64,000 nt of DNA from Juglans regia (Eukaryota > Streptophyta > Magnoliopsida > Fagales > Juglandaceae): NCBI RefSeq assembly GCF_001411555.2, contig NC_049901.1, forward strand, positions 27,980,372 to 28,044,371. Reading direction: 5' to 3'. Below the pieces are notes generated by a model. That model did not search any database. It saw only the letters and a program-made list of their open reading frames with translations, and had not been told where the DNA came from. Positions 1-11,437 of this stretch are shown piece after piece. How positions within the stretch are numbered: position 1 is the first letter of the stretch; each line of letters starts with the position of its first letter. Made by a program: the position numbers and the translations under genes.

Positions 1-161
1 ATCAAGAACACAACCCCAATGAACAAGACAAATTAGGCAGCCCCAAGATGATGTAATTCAACCACTTTTTTTTTCTTTTTTTTTTTGCAACCCTAGAACA
101 ATAAAGCCCTAGAATTAAAGATGCAATAATTAAAAGATGGAATTAGATCTGATTGGAAACC

Positions 162-176
162 GAGCTCTGAATACCA
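162..176 (-). other. Primer binding site next to an LTR (minus strand)
   Basis: On the minus strand this reads TGGTATTCAGAGCTC, close to the TGGTATCAGAGC primer site (initiator Met-tRNA) of plant LTR retrotransposons. It sits 2 bp from an LTR-like end beginning TGATATGAACCC at 179. The body of the element would therefore lie to the left, outside the window; bases 1-161 would be its leader and show no coding sequence. Confidence 0.55.
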
Positions 177-178
177 AA

Positions 179-735
179 TGATATGAACCCATGGGAATGG
201 AATCTCTTGAACCCACAATCAATTTGAAAACTCACCCAAGAAAGCCAAAATCAAGCTAATGGAAAACTTAGACCCATTGAGGAACTCATTTCAAGAAACT
301 AGATTATATGAAAATCTAGACCCATTGAAGAACCTGTCTCAAGAACCTAAATTATAAGGAAGAACATCACAAAGGTTGTGATTTGCCTTTGATAAGTTCA
401 AAAGTTCATTTAAGAACAAAACGATATAAACTCAACCCACAATGAATAAATTCATCAAATTTCATAAACTAATTAAAATAAGGATACAAAGAGTACTTAA
501 ACCAAAACCTATTTAAAATCCTAACCAAAATAAAGCTCTTTCTTTCAAAAATACCCCTAAATGAATAGTGTTGCGACTACAGTAACTTCTTGAAACCCTA
601 ATTCAACAAAATGAAACATATGTGGGCCAAGTATCCTCAAGCCCCATTATTCTAGACTAATTCCTATAACTAATAAAATAAGCCTCTTTAATAAAACAAA
701 CAAGTCCAAAGCCTTCAGTTACATAAACATAATCA
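179..735 (-). repeat. Probable LTR of a Gypsy-like element
   Basis: The segment starts TGATATGAACCC next to a primer binding site. It is preceded on the minus strand by the C-terminal end of a polyprotein at 823-912. The right end is placed at AATCA (731-735) only because it mirrors the TGAT start, so it is approximate. The first 25 bases resemble the LTR at 2940, which suggests related families. No reading frame of note lies inside. Confidence 0.4.
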
Positions 736-822
736 TAGGCCCTAATTTATGTTGCACTCTTCCATAGCTTGTATCACATGGATGATCACTAGATCTCTTT
801 CTCTCAGACCCATCTTAAATAT

Positions 823-912
823 TCAGCTCTTGCCAAACTCATCCCAAGTGGATTGCATCAATCCTTGCATTGCTTCATTGCACTTCTTAGCTCTCAATCT
901 TGTGATTGCCCC
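823..912 (-). pseudogene. C-terminal tail of a Gypsy polyprotein
   Basis: The minus strand reads GAITRLRAKKCNEAMQGLMQ and ends in TGA at 823-825. The G-x-ITR-x-RAKK pattern is, from memory, typical of the extreme C-terminus of some plant Ty3/Gypsy polyproteins. The part upstream on the minus strand is interrupted by the LTR remnant that follows to the right, so only this tail survives. Assignment rests on a short motif. Confidence 0.45.
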
Positions 913-959
913 ATTTAAAACTTGTAAATGATCTTTAAGACTTGGTTCACCTTAGTGTC

Positions 960-2766
960 CATCATTCTTTCTCTTATATAGAATTTATGCATATGCAGAA
1001 CAAACATCTGAGATCGTTTTCATATTTCCTTTAAAAAATGAACATGCATATTTTTGAAGTCAACTTTATTTCATTTCTTTTGTGCAATGAACCCCGCTTA
1101 CCTAAACTACCTGGACTTCTTAGCATTTGAAGAATTTTCTCAATAATGCCAAACAAATATTAATCGTCACCTATAAAATAATCACGTAATTCTCATAAAT
1201 TTTCGATCAAACACGTATTTCAATATTTAAGTCTAAGATGCTAAAATAACCTATTTTAATTCCTCAAAAACCTAAATTCTCAATCCCTAAAAGTATCATC
1301 ACTTCCCAAATTCCTCGATATCCAACTTAATCTCTGACTAAAGTATTAAAATCTAACCCATTTACTATTGAGGTCTAACTATAAAATATAAAACTAAATA
1401 ACATACTTATATCAAAATCATTATAAGTAGAAAATCATAATTTTGGTTAAATAAAAAATATTCTTTTAAAAGGATTCCAAATAAAATTTTGTATTTACTG
1501 TTCACTTCAAAGATTAATATTTTAATATATATATATATATATATATTACTAAAAAAATATAATTCAACTCTATATTTATTTGCTTTATTATCTATATATT
1601 TAAAAAAAAAAAAAGACTCTCCTAAAATGAGCACTAAATTTATAAATATAAATCTCACCTAAAGGGATGTTTTAGGAAATAAAGTGGGAAGTTAAAAAAA
1701 AAAAATTACAAGCAATGTTTCTGAAATAGAAAAGAACCCAAAACATACGTAAAAACTAAGCTCACCAAGAGAGAGCTGGATCAACTGCGATAGGGACTTA
1801 GAGCTTGACGTTGACAGAGATGGACAGCTAAGATGAATTTGCCGGTGTCAGCGAGCATAGAAGCGGAGCACTAAGAGAGAGAGAGAGAGAGAGAGAGTGA
1901 TGAGAGAGAAACCATGTTATGAGATAGAGATAATGGGATGAGCAAGCCAAGCGTGAGATAGAGAGAGATACAATTCACTGTGAGACTGAGGTGGCGTGCG
2001 GCGGACAAGGGGTGATGGGAAGTTTTCACAGGCGTTTTCTGTGGGGTCTCAACGTGATGGAGTTCTCAATAGGGGTGGTTGCAGTGTCTTATAGTGGGGA
2101 AATACCTCCCCTGTTTCGGCATGGTGCAACAGGGCACACTAGTCCAAGGTTTTAGTGGCTGGCACGATAGTGATTAGAGAGAGGAGGTTGCGACGCAATG
2201 GCTTAAAGCTGTTGAATGTGCGTGGGGGTGGCTGATTCACGAGAAACGTCGGAGGAGGAGTTCTACTTTGGGGTGGCTTACGGTGGTTGCATGTGCGACT
2301 CTTGTGAGAAGTGCAACGGGGCTACTTCCGACAGTAGGGTCTTGATGTCCGGCACTGTCTATTGCTAATGATGTTGCATGAGAGTGGAGGATGGTCATGT
2401 TGGGAGGCTGGTGATGTTGTAGCAGTGCGTGAAGACTCAAGATTGCATGTAGGTTTGCAGTGAAACGAGAGAGACTCCGAGAGAGAGAACCGAGAGCTTG
2501 AGAGATATGGAAAGAAAGAGTTTGTTGAGAGAGAACTTAAAAGGGAGGGAAAAAAAAGGTTACAGAGGCGTGGGGAGGTGGAACTTGAGGTGGAGAGGGA
2601 TTCAAAGGTGTGAAAAACGGAATGGGAAGAGATAAGAGCAATAACCGTCAGGGTCAAGAAAAAATTTTGAAAGGGAGGAAGCTTACCCAAAACGGCATCG
2701 TTTCTCTTGAAGGTTAGGCTTCCATCTAGTCTAGGCTTGGGTTTCATAGTGGGACCGGGTGTTACA
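960..2766 (-). repeat. Truncated large LTR (same type as the 26787-29391 solo LTR)
   Basis: Bases 1080-1260 closely match 27985-28160: both share the block around 'cccgcttacct', 'aatcgtcacctataaa' and 'taacctattttaa'. Both end with GGTGTTACA (here ending 2766). The middle is GA-rich (GAGAGA at 1877-1898) like the other LTRs. The insertion splits a gag fragment that resumes at 2767. The left end is unclear and I see no target duplication, so it looks truncated. Open reading frames inside it, for instance near 2240-2870, look fortuitous except for the gag part to the right of 2767. Confidence 0.6.
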
Positions 2767-2897
2767 ATCATAGCATCATTTTGCCTATTAAGGGCCAGCA
2801 TCTCTGTCTCAAGGTTTTGATATTGGGCACCAATGGCCTTCTTTAGAGCATTCAAGCCATCTTGAAGCTGATTCAAGCATACCTTCTACCATGCTGA
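2767..2897 (-). pseudogene. Gag N-terminal fragment, minus strand
   Basis: The minus strand encodes NQLQDGLNALKKAIGAQYQN followed by an acidic, Gln-rich stretch, the coiled-coil look of a Gypsy gag N-terminus. It lies just inside the primer site and LTR at 2921-3195, where gag should start. The upstream ATG (about 2895) is out of frame with this stretch, so a frameshift separates them. Reading breaks off at 2767, where the LTR remnant is inserted. Confidence 0.55.
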
Positions 2898-2939
2898 TTG
2901 GGTTTTGTATACATAGATCGGTGTCTCTCTTATACCAAA

Positions 2940-3195
2940 TGTAATAAACCCATTGTAATGTAAATATTAATTGTGAAATATCTCACTTTGAGGGTAAGAA
3001 GACCTCCTAAGAAATTAGAGGAAAGATGAAAGAGAGAGAAGTTTATATTACTTTCTAGATAATTCTTACACAGCAGTACTGCTTAGTACATATAGCTGGC
3101 AAATACTAACTATAATGCCCTCCCCAACACGGGCCTGGGCCATAACAAGCAATTAACGAAACCTTACAAAGCAACAATTTAAAGAAGTCTTAACA
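2940..3195 (-). repeat. Short LTR (5' LTR of a minus-strand Gypsy)
   Basis: The segment begins TGTAATAAACCC and ends TCTTAACA, giving TG...CA ends and about 256 bp. A degenerate primer site (minus TGGTATAAGAGAGACACC, 2920-2937) and a gag N-terminus follow in the correct minus-strand order. It lies about 800 bp beyond the 3' end of the TPK gene. Confidence 0.6.
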
Positions 3196-3979
3196 CTTTC
3201 GGCTACAACCCATTAACGTATTTCGGTCCACTTAATCAACCAAGATAAGGAAATACACAAGAAGCCCACGAGCCCTATGGTCAGAATGTATTCACTTCTG
3301 CCTTGTACTTTCAATACTTCAGTTCCAGACTCTTCCTCAAAGCTGTCCATTGGTTCCTTCACTTCCACAAATTTGCATGCAAATCTATGGCTTTTGTTTT
3401 GTTTTGAGTTTTTGTTCCTTTTGGTGATTACTTGGTTCCTGGCAGATATACCAAAAACCTGCAACTTTTGCTATGCTAATGTGTATTCCAGTAAATATGC
3501 TGGAAATTGTTCTCTCTCATTGCCTGTAATGTTGGTGACAAAGCTTGTTTTAAGATGAATTGAGCTCTAACTAGAATTGAAAAACAATTATAAAATTTAT
3601 TAGGATTTCATATGTTGGTATAGCAATTTACATTGTGGAAAGTTTCATGTACATTGACATACGGTATATTTGGGATGATCGAGGTTAAAAGTTGACTTGT
3701 CTATCTAAGAAGGAAACTGTAAATTTAGCTCCACAAAACATGCCTATATATTTGAAAGCATTTGCTAAAGAATAGCCGCCAATTGGTATAAGTATAACCA
3801 TCTGACCTCATTTCAGGATGATGGGATCATCATCTGCCTCATTCTGCATATATTTGATGAGGAATGATTATGTACAAGAATAAGAGGTCCTAGTGTGCTC
3901 TATGTATTGCTGACAAAAAAAATCCCAATGCCGTGATCCTTTATATATATATCCATTTGGAAATCCATGCATGCTTTAG
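3196..3979. other. Intergenic / 3' flank of the TPK gene
   Basis: The stretch is AT-rich and lies downstream of the TPK stop codon on the minus strand. It should contain the TPK 3' UTR and poly(A) site. The minus-strand reading frame at 3213-3464 (83 codons) matches nothing I recognise. No repeat ends were found. Confidence 0.5.
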
Positions 3980-6900
3980 TCACTCGCTTTCCATGAGATC
4001 AGCCAGAGTAATTTTGCCACAATTGCTACTGTCCAGCAAATCAAATTGTTTGCCAATCTGCAGGATGTCTTTCTCTGATATCTTTCCCATCTCCTTAAGC
4101 TTGTAAATAACGAATTCAGCTTTACTGTAGTCATAATAAACATTAAAAATAACTCAGAAATTGACACAGCGTGCTTAAAATATGTGCAGATAATAGAACA
4201 GGCCAGTATGGAATTCCGTATGAAAAGCACCAGAAACTACACTTCACTAAAAAAAATAATATTGTTTTGTAAAAAGTAAACATGGAGATTGATCTCAGCT
4301 CCTCTTTTTAGCATCAAACACTTGCCTCTCTGATCCACTAATCGCTCTTGCACGACATTTAAATTGAGCATACTAATTGATAGTGCAAATCATGTAGCTA
4401 TTCTTCAGTAATGTCCTTTCTAGATTATCAGTTACAATAGTGAACTTGCTGACAACAGAATCAACTAACTTTTTCCATCCTAATCAAAACAGTATACAGT
4501 GTGCCTGATCATATCTGGTTTTTCACAAGGGATTAGTATTCGTTACTTTGCATCAAGCTTCTGGCTTCGCTATCATTCTCTTATCAGATTATTAACTTAT
4601 CCCCACTTGCCTATTCTCAAACTGGCATATCTGCTCCTTTTAGATAACTTCATTTTGGATGGATGCATAGATTCCAAGGTTAATCTGTAAATCCACACTT
4701 GGCTTTCCAAATATTTGATAAATGCAGCCTGCTTTATCTGAATGACATACTTGAAGATCCTGATATTGACGTGAAGAATGAATTATCTTGTTATGAAACA
4801 TTTTTTTTTTTTTTTTGAAAAAGAGAAAAGGTCACATGTCCACGAGTGACCCCCTCCCGATAATATTAAAAGCCCTCGCTTGTGCTGGAGGAATACCGTG
4901 ACATAACGCCCAAAACTTATACAAATACTCTATGCCAAAATCTTCCATACAGATTGTTATGAAACATTGTTTCTTCATTCTTTATCTTTTTTCCACACAC
5001 TCAGCCCTCAAACTATATAGGTACCATAATGCTCTTCACGATTCTGTTTTCTCAAAACTACTCTTCAAAACTCATCCTGATTTTTCCAAGCAATATATGC
5101 AATGCATTTCGTTGCATACCAGCAGTCACCTAGAGATGCACCTCTTTCCCTCGATGAAAATGACCATTTGACTCCCTATGAAGGAAGTTTTTGGCATTCT
5201 AACTAGTTGGTATGACTAATAAGCTTTATCTTGCACACTCCACATGCTGTAAATACCTTTCTGCTCGACATAGGGAACTTCTCTTTCCAGGTTGTTCTCT
5301 AAATAGTGTATGTTAACCCCAACTAATTCCAATACAGGCCAATATAAATGAGAATACTTTGGACACAGAGATGTTCTTATTTGGATTATTCATCATCTCT
5401 GACTTTGCAAAAAATTGTTAACAATTCTCTGAGGGTAAGAACTTCAGAAGAAAATAATTGATAACCATTTTATTTTCTCCTACTCCAATAGACTCTTGCA
5501 GTACGGTTCTTCCAACTTCATTGTGAAGGTCATGACTTACATCAGTCCATTCCTTGTCTGACTCTGTTTCATTCTTCACTACTTTTGTGGTCTTCTCGAA
5601 GCTATGTACAATGTACATTGCGTGCTCCTTCAATATATATATAGAGCTGGCAACTTTCCATTCCCAAGCACGTCATAGTTTCTCCCTTGCATCTTGAAGT
5701 ATAACTAGCTGTTGTAGTGTTAATGCTCTCACTCTGATTGTTCTGTTGTGTTAATGATGACCACAGGATGGTGAGAAATTCACTCACGGCATTTTCTCTA
5801 ACTGAGCAAAAAAGGCCAGATCTTTCCAAAGAATGCTAAAGGCATGAGCAGTTTTACGAGTCCATGTTATTCATTCAGTGGACAAACTTTGAGACCAATC
5901 CATGATAATCCATCATGTCTCAGATCAACCAATTTTGTATGTCAGTCTAAAAAACATTGCCTGAAAGTAGGTTTCGTATTCAACTTACCTTGAATTATCT
6001 CTACACTTGCAAGATTTACTAAGCGTTAGCCCCAAACCAAACTGACTCCGAATTAACACCTAAGACGGACTATAACTTAATGCACTAGATTATCAAAATT
6101 TTGGTGGGAAGAAATGAGGAAAGTTTGCATACGGGTACCAACATGTGCAAGATAGAGAGAACAGTTAATCTTAACTTTGCTGAAAGCAGTCAGAAAAATA
6201 CCTGATAGAGCCGTCATTATCGAGGTCTGCAGCTACCAAATCCCCAACTGTAATCTTCTTCTGCAGTACCCATTTTGCAATTCTGCGATTCCTCTTGTCA
6301 ATCCTAAGCTCAGTCAGGTACAGAAACGCCCTGGCAACGGCTAATGTGCTAACTAACAGCCAAATTACTGCGAAACACCTCCCTGTAATCGTAGTAAAAG
6401 CGAAATCCCCATAACCTACTGTTGTCACGGACGTGACTGAGAGATAAAAGCTGTCAACCCAACTCATATCCTCGATGAAGTGTACCGTAATTGTCCCTAT
6501 AGCAATACACCCAATCACAACCGCCAAAGCCAAACCTACTTTAATCCTTATTCTCATTCTCCCTTTCTCTGTATCCACCATGTATGCTTTAACCATGGAG
6601 TTGAACTTATTCTCATCCACTGTGCTCAATAACACTGCCTCTTGTCTGTCACAAATGTATGTTACCAACCCATTGAGTAGAATGTCAACGAATCCAAAAC
6701 CAACTAAAATGAAAACGCAAGTAAACAGCTTTGTAAATGTGGAGTCTGGAACAATATCTCCATACCCAATTGTGCAGAGTGTGACCACGGTGAAGTACAA
6801 TGCATCCACTGGCCTGAATGTGGTATGACCCTTGAAATTCCCACTTATCATAAATATTGTAACTACGAGTATGACGTACAGAACTACGCCGATAAAGGCT

Positions 6901-7241
6901 TGCCGGACGATGAAAGGGGTTGATCTTTTGGTGGGTTTGGGCTCGAAGGAAGCATGGGAATCTTCACGGATGTCGGTGAACACCGACGGAGCGGAGTGGG
7001 AGCGCCGTTCTAGTCTTCTCTTATTGTTCAAGTTCAAGTTGGCTATGAGGTTTACAAAGGAACCGGACTTGGGGGTTGTGATGATGGGAATAATGGCATC
7101 GCTGGTGATGAGATGAGCCGCCGATTGGCGTCGGGAGGGACCAAGGCCAAGATCAAGGTAGCTGGAAGGAAATTCTCTCCTTGGTGATGGCCGAATAGAG
7201 TCTTCTTCTACTCCTGTCTTTGAGAGAAGAGATTCATCCAT
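3980..7241 (-). CDS. TPK: Two-pore potassium channel, TPK/KCO family, two exons
   Basis: Tandem-pore K+ channel, expected in the vacuolar membrane, where such channels release K+ in a Ca2+- and 14-3-3-dependent way. Exons are 7241-6202 and 4124-3980 (1040 + 145 bp, 394 aa). The intron has GT at 6201 and AG at 4125, and it splits a Ser codon inside EF-hand 1. Seen in the protein: 14-3-3 motif RRSHSAP (79-85); TM1 about 112-133; first filter TIGYGD (157-162); TM2 about 172-194; TM3 about 232-254; second filter TVGYGD (274-279); TM4 about 288-309; EF-hand loops at D339-E350 and, less canonical, D378-D389. The start at 7241 has context CACCATGG and opens an acidic MDESLL terminus; an in-frame ATG 32 codons upstream gives a less likely N-terminus. 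It resembles TPK3/TPK5 more than TPK1, but the exact orthologue is not settled. All key residues are intact. Confidence 0.93.
4125..6201 (-). other. Intron of the TPK gene
   Basis: This single 2077-bp intron has donor GTATTT (minus, 6201-6196) and acceptor ...GACTACAG before 4124. It contains an L1 3'-end insertion at 4801-4953. The rest shows no coding or repeat structure I recognise, and the reading frames at 5418-5829 look random. Confidence 0.85.
4801..4953 (-). mobile_element. 5'-truncated L1 (LINE) insertion
   Basis: A poly(T) run is followed by sequence matching the reverse complement of the 3' end of the full L1 at 13379-19283 ('gtcacatgtcca', 'gagtgacccc', 'ggaataccgtg'). It is flanked by a perfect direct repeat TTGTTATGAAACA at 4788-4800 and 4954-4966, the target-site duplication. 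About 150 bp of element survive. It sits in the TPK intron in the same orientation as the gene. Confidence 0.85.
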
Positions 7242-7964
7242 GGTGAATCTACATGATACGAGGCATGGGTTTCTTAATTTTGTTTCCTTCAATGAGAAAA
7301 GAGAAGATAAAAAAAAACGCAGTACTGCTCCGTCCAACTAAAAGTCAATGCGTTGAAAGAATCAAGTTTCGTTTAGATAGGTTCGCTCATCTAAGAGTCA
7401 TACGGGGTTGCATCCGACGGAACTTTGTTTCTAACTGCCAATCACCGGTTCATGCTGGTAGTTGTAAATACCTCGCGACTTGTGTTAACTTTTAATTGCT
7501 AGATCCCCTCCTGATGCACGTGAGCTTATTAAGGCTGTGTACTTTTAAAACCCAAACATGTTGGGAGAAGTTGTAAAAAGTAATATCGTGTTCGATCTTG
7601 ACTATTAATTAAAGTGATGTTTTGTAAGAATCTTTATCCCATCCCATCTTATTTTATTTTATCTTATTTATTTCTCAAATATTATTTAAATTTAAACATT
7701 TGTAAACTATTCATTACAATTTTTTCAAACTATCAAACAAGCAAAAATTTAACTTTATCAAAAATCAAAATAAAAATTATATTAAAAAATTATATTATAA
7801 CAATATTTTAACTTTACAATTTTTTTATTTAATTTTTTCTCTTTCATTTCTCAAAACTCAAATACTTTTTCTCTATTCTCCTTTTGATGATGGTCACCCA
7901 GTGGGCTAGACCTAGTCTATTTTATACCTAATAGATTCTCGCAATTCCTAAGGTCGACTTGTCC
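7242..7964. promoter_or_regulatory. 5' flank of TPK with an AT-rich repeat
   Basis: Upstream region and presumed promoter of the TPK gene. Bases 7242-7500 hold the 5' UTR and flank. From about 7610 to 7860 it turns very AT-rich with 'atcttattttattttatctta', the look of a MITE remnant. No clear TATA box was assigned and there is no coding sequence. Confidence 0.4.
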
Positions 7965-8420
7965 AACATGGGTTAGGGGAAAAGAAGGATGAGAAAGAGA
8001 GAGGAGGAGTTATAACGGAAATTGATTAATTTTACGAAAATAGAGAAGTCAGGAATCATGCAATGTCAGGGATGGGTTATGTCACTACAGTGTAAACTCA
8101 GCTGAGTGCTTTACGGATGCAAACTCTCAACCTGTTTGGATCTTAGAAGGGATGTGACCCGAACTCAACTCAGCTGAGTACATTCCAACATCCAAACGAG
8201 TCCTAAATGTCTTTCAAAAATTTTAAATGAATAAACTGAATAAAATCTTTATCATAAAAGAAAATTTTATTATGGGAAGTCTAAAATTAAAACGACTGCT
8301 CCTTCTAATCCTGATTTGTCTACTCATGTTCATTATCCTCACCGAGGTGGTTAAAAACATGAAATAAAATAAAATGAGTCAAAGACTCAGCAAGAAATCC
8401 ATCACAACGTAAATATAAGA
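7965..8420. repeat. Dispersed repeat block, copy 1 (second copy 39285-40048)
   Basis: The block runs from 'agaaggatgagaaagagaga' to 'aagaaatccatcacaacgta' and matches 39290-40046 nearly base for base outside indels. It contains a MITE-like piece (8100-8215) with 'actcagctgagt' motifs and ends resembling 'tgtttggat' / 'atccaaacgag'. Its right part (8290-8410) resembles LTR sequence in the 8650-11437 solo LTR and probably belongs to the 3' LTR of the large Gypsy element. Confidence 0.6.
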
Positions 8421-8649
8421 CATATATGATTTTTCATAAAAAAAAGTTCATGTTGAGAGCTTAAAATTCATGACTGTTCATACTGATGTTTGTGCTATGT
8501 ATGACAGATTTATCTGAATTAACTTACTAATCTGATTTAACTAACTGATCTAACTGGCCAACACACTTAATCCTATGTGTGAGGTTGTCCACCAGCCCCA
8601 CATACTACGGCTGCAAGGGAAGCCACTGATAGTATTCTAGCGTACTATG

Positions 8650-11437
8650 TGTAACACCTTGCTCCCTAATAAAGACATTTTAGAATTTTCAGAGAGCCAA
8701 TGTGCTACTAAACTTGACTAAAACTTTTCTTTTTAACAATGCACCAAATGCGAAATATTTCCATATATAAAAAAATAAATAAATACTTCAAATCTAAAAT
8801 AGAGCTTGTGGAAGCACTTATTTTAAAATATACGGAAGTCTCATGTGCTTATAAAAAAAAGATTTATTTAAAACTTAAACCATAAAACTAATCATAGCAT
8901 AATTTGTCTATGCCTCTGCCTCGTCTCCCTAGGTCAAGTTCTGTAATATTATCTTCATAAATTTCATCACCTGGAGTGGTTTAAAAACACAAAAATATAC
9001 AAAAATGAGTCAAATACTCTATAAGTAACACATCATACAGTAAACATAATAAATATAAGGTTTCTTGAAAAAATATGCATACTCATAAATACTTACCTAA
9101 ATAACATGAACATAAGCATAAACTTATTTCACTTATCATAGGCCGTTGTCCATTGTTGACTCCTGTGAGTTAGGGTTAGCGAATCTAAATAGATTTTGAT
9201 TATGTCCGTGGCCGCGAGTTGTGGAATCCATACATAAGGAATACATATTGGGTGCACTACCAGCATACACGATCTGGCAATGCAATATGCCCATAACATA
9301 AATACCGTCTTCATATCAAAACATAGGCCGTTACATATCTTAATCATAATCATACTTGCATACTTATCATATCATAGATTTGAAAAGAAATCGCATACAT
9401 AGTTGTCATATCATATCATAGATTTCAAATGAAATCACGTTCTTTCATAAATATTGTGATACATATTTCCTCACATAAAATCATGATTTTTCATAAATAT
9501 TTTGATGCATAAATCTTCACATAAAATCATGCATAGCTTTTTATAAATTATTTTCATGCATAACTCCCATATAAAATCATGACATTTCATAAATCTTTTA
9601 ATGCATAACTTCTTTCATAAAATCATGGATTTTTATAAATATATATCATGACTGAGGTACGTAAAAATGCACTTCCAATGAAGAGCATATATGCAAAATA
9701 TTTTTATAAAAGACATGTCGTTTACTGTACATACATATAAGGATATGATCATGCTATTTATCTCGTAGCGCTAATCCAATATTTCTGGGATGTGACTGAT
9801 TTCCTATAAGATAAGTACGTAGCTTACGTCAATTTCTACTTAAACTGTACCTCGTAATTAAACCTGAAATTCCAACTTAATCTATATTTCCATAAACTTT
9901 GGTCCTTCGTAACTCTAAAATCACATTGACTCCATAATATTGAAATCAGTTCTATATATCTAGGATTTATATGTCCCACTTAAATAATATAACCATTACT
10001 CCAATAAAAATCACTAAAACAATTATTGAAACATAATAAAGTCAAACCCAATTTAAAATACAAATCTATCACAATGATTCACATCTAATTAACCTCAAGC
10101 CCAACACTCTATTGACTTAAGAATACACTAGCTGTATGGCTTAGGGCCCATTATGAATCAAAGGGTCTGGAGATAAAAACACACGGAACAAAAATAATGA
10201 AGGAAATGTCGTGTGTAAAGGAAACAGAGGGCTCGGGAGAGAGAGAGAGAGAGAGAGACGTGCAACACTCATCGAGAGGAAGTTGCACGGTACGGCGGCT
10301 CTGCGACTGGGTCCTCTGGGCAGGGTGGTGCCGGCGATGCGACTGGGTCCTCTGGGCAGGGTGGTGCAACACCGAGAGAATGAGGGAGGGATTTCTGTTA
10401 AGTTGAAAATAGCCGAGAGAAAGAGGAGGGCGGCGACGGTCGTGGGCTTACCAGGTTGGAGTGGGTGCCATGGGGTTGAGCTGGTTGGCAGTTTCTGGCA
10501 CCGTGGGTGGTACTCCAACGTTCCTTGAAGTGGTGTCAGCGTGGTCTAGCAAGGAAGTTGCCACATAGGGGCTACAGTTTCTCTATTTTTTTCGGTGGTT
10601 GGCAAGGGTAGTGAAGGAGGGAGGGTGGCAACTGTGTGGCAGTTGGCTTCTGTTTGGCTTTGCGCTGTGGCTTAGGGAAGAGGCTTGGAAAACATGGTTG
10701 TTTGGGGAGGAGATTCACCGTGTAGAAGTCACCACATGCGGGACTCTATTTCGAGGGAGGAACCGAAAGTGGAGCAGCCTCGGAAGGTGGTTGTTAGCTC
10801 TCTAAGGTGGCAGCGTTTTGCGGGAGGAAGCTACAACTTCTTGTATATCGATTGTTTCCGTTTGGCTGGGCAGTGGGCTGGCTGTTTCGCTTTGGCTGTC
10901 GTAAGTGGTCTCTCAGTGGTTTGTCTACGATGAGGGGCTTGCTTTCTGTGTTGTGTTTATTACTGGAGCGTCTCGGGGTAGTTTTATAGGCAGGGGGAAG
11001 GGAGGTATTGTGGATCTAAGGAGGCTGGATTGAGTTTGGAGTTGGGAGTTTGTTTCCAATTGAGAAACTATCAACTAGGAAACTAAATGGATGACAATAA
11101 GAAAACGCAGACTGAGAGGATTGAGGCGTGAATGGTGATAGGATCCAATCAGACGAGATTACTAATACTAAACAGGATAATGGTTTTATCTAAGAATTTT
11201 ATTCAAACTGGAAATCTAACAATATAGAGGAATACACGTACGGGATAGATGAAGAAATTTTAAAAAAATAAACACTAACTAGAAACCTATCTTAAAATAT
11301 ATCTCAAATTAATAAAATAAAAAAAAAAATTAATCCTACTTCATCGATAAAAATATTAATTGAAAAAAATAATCCAATTATCGAACCCAATAAAATATCT
11401 GAATTTATCCCTAATAATATTGAATCGGGTCATTACA
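8650..11437 (-). mobile_element. Solo LTR, 2.8 kb, Gypsy family
   Basis: Starts TGTAACACC, ends CATTACA, and is flanked by CTATG (8645-8649) and TTATG (11438-11442), a 5-bp target duplication with one mismatch. It is about 2788 bp and resembles the solo LTR at 34792-37589 along its length, for example 10970-11090 against 37340-37450. A minus-strand TATA box CCTATAAAAC lies at 10981-10990, upstream (in minus sense) of a CT-rich leader containing the microsatellite at 10230-10256. Bases 9400-9660 hold degenerate repeats of about 58 bp built on 'ataaaatcatg'. No internal element sequence is attached. The frames at 10141-10989 are low-complexity leader sequence, not genes. Confidence 0.8.

Noticed and set aside
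1528..1546. AT microsatellite and the GA runs at 1877, 10230, 12597 and 39332
   Set aside because: Ordinary simple repeats, mostly inside LTRs; not worth separate entries.
2237..2640. Minus-strand 67- and 184-codon frames
   Set aside because: Only the part right of 2767 is gag-like; the rest is LTR sequence read by chance.
3213..3464. 83-codon minus frame with a possible membrane segment
   Set aside because: No family resemblance and no supporting structure; it lies between an LTR and the TPK 3' end.
6475..7116. Plus-strand frames of 117 and 94 codons
   Set aside because: They are antisense shadows of the TPK exon 1; codon pattern and conserved motifs belong to the minus strand.
10141..10989. 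Cluster of overlapping frames on both strands
   Set aside because: They lie in the GA/CT-rich leader of a solo LTR, are low-complexity and have no domain.
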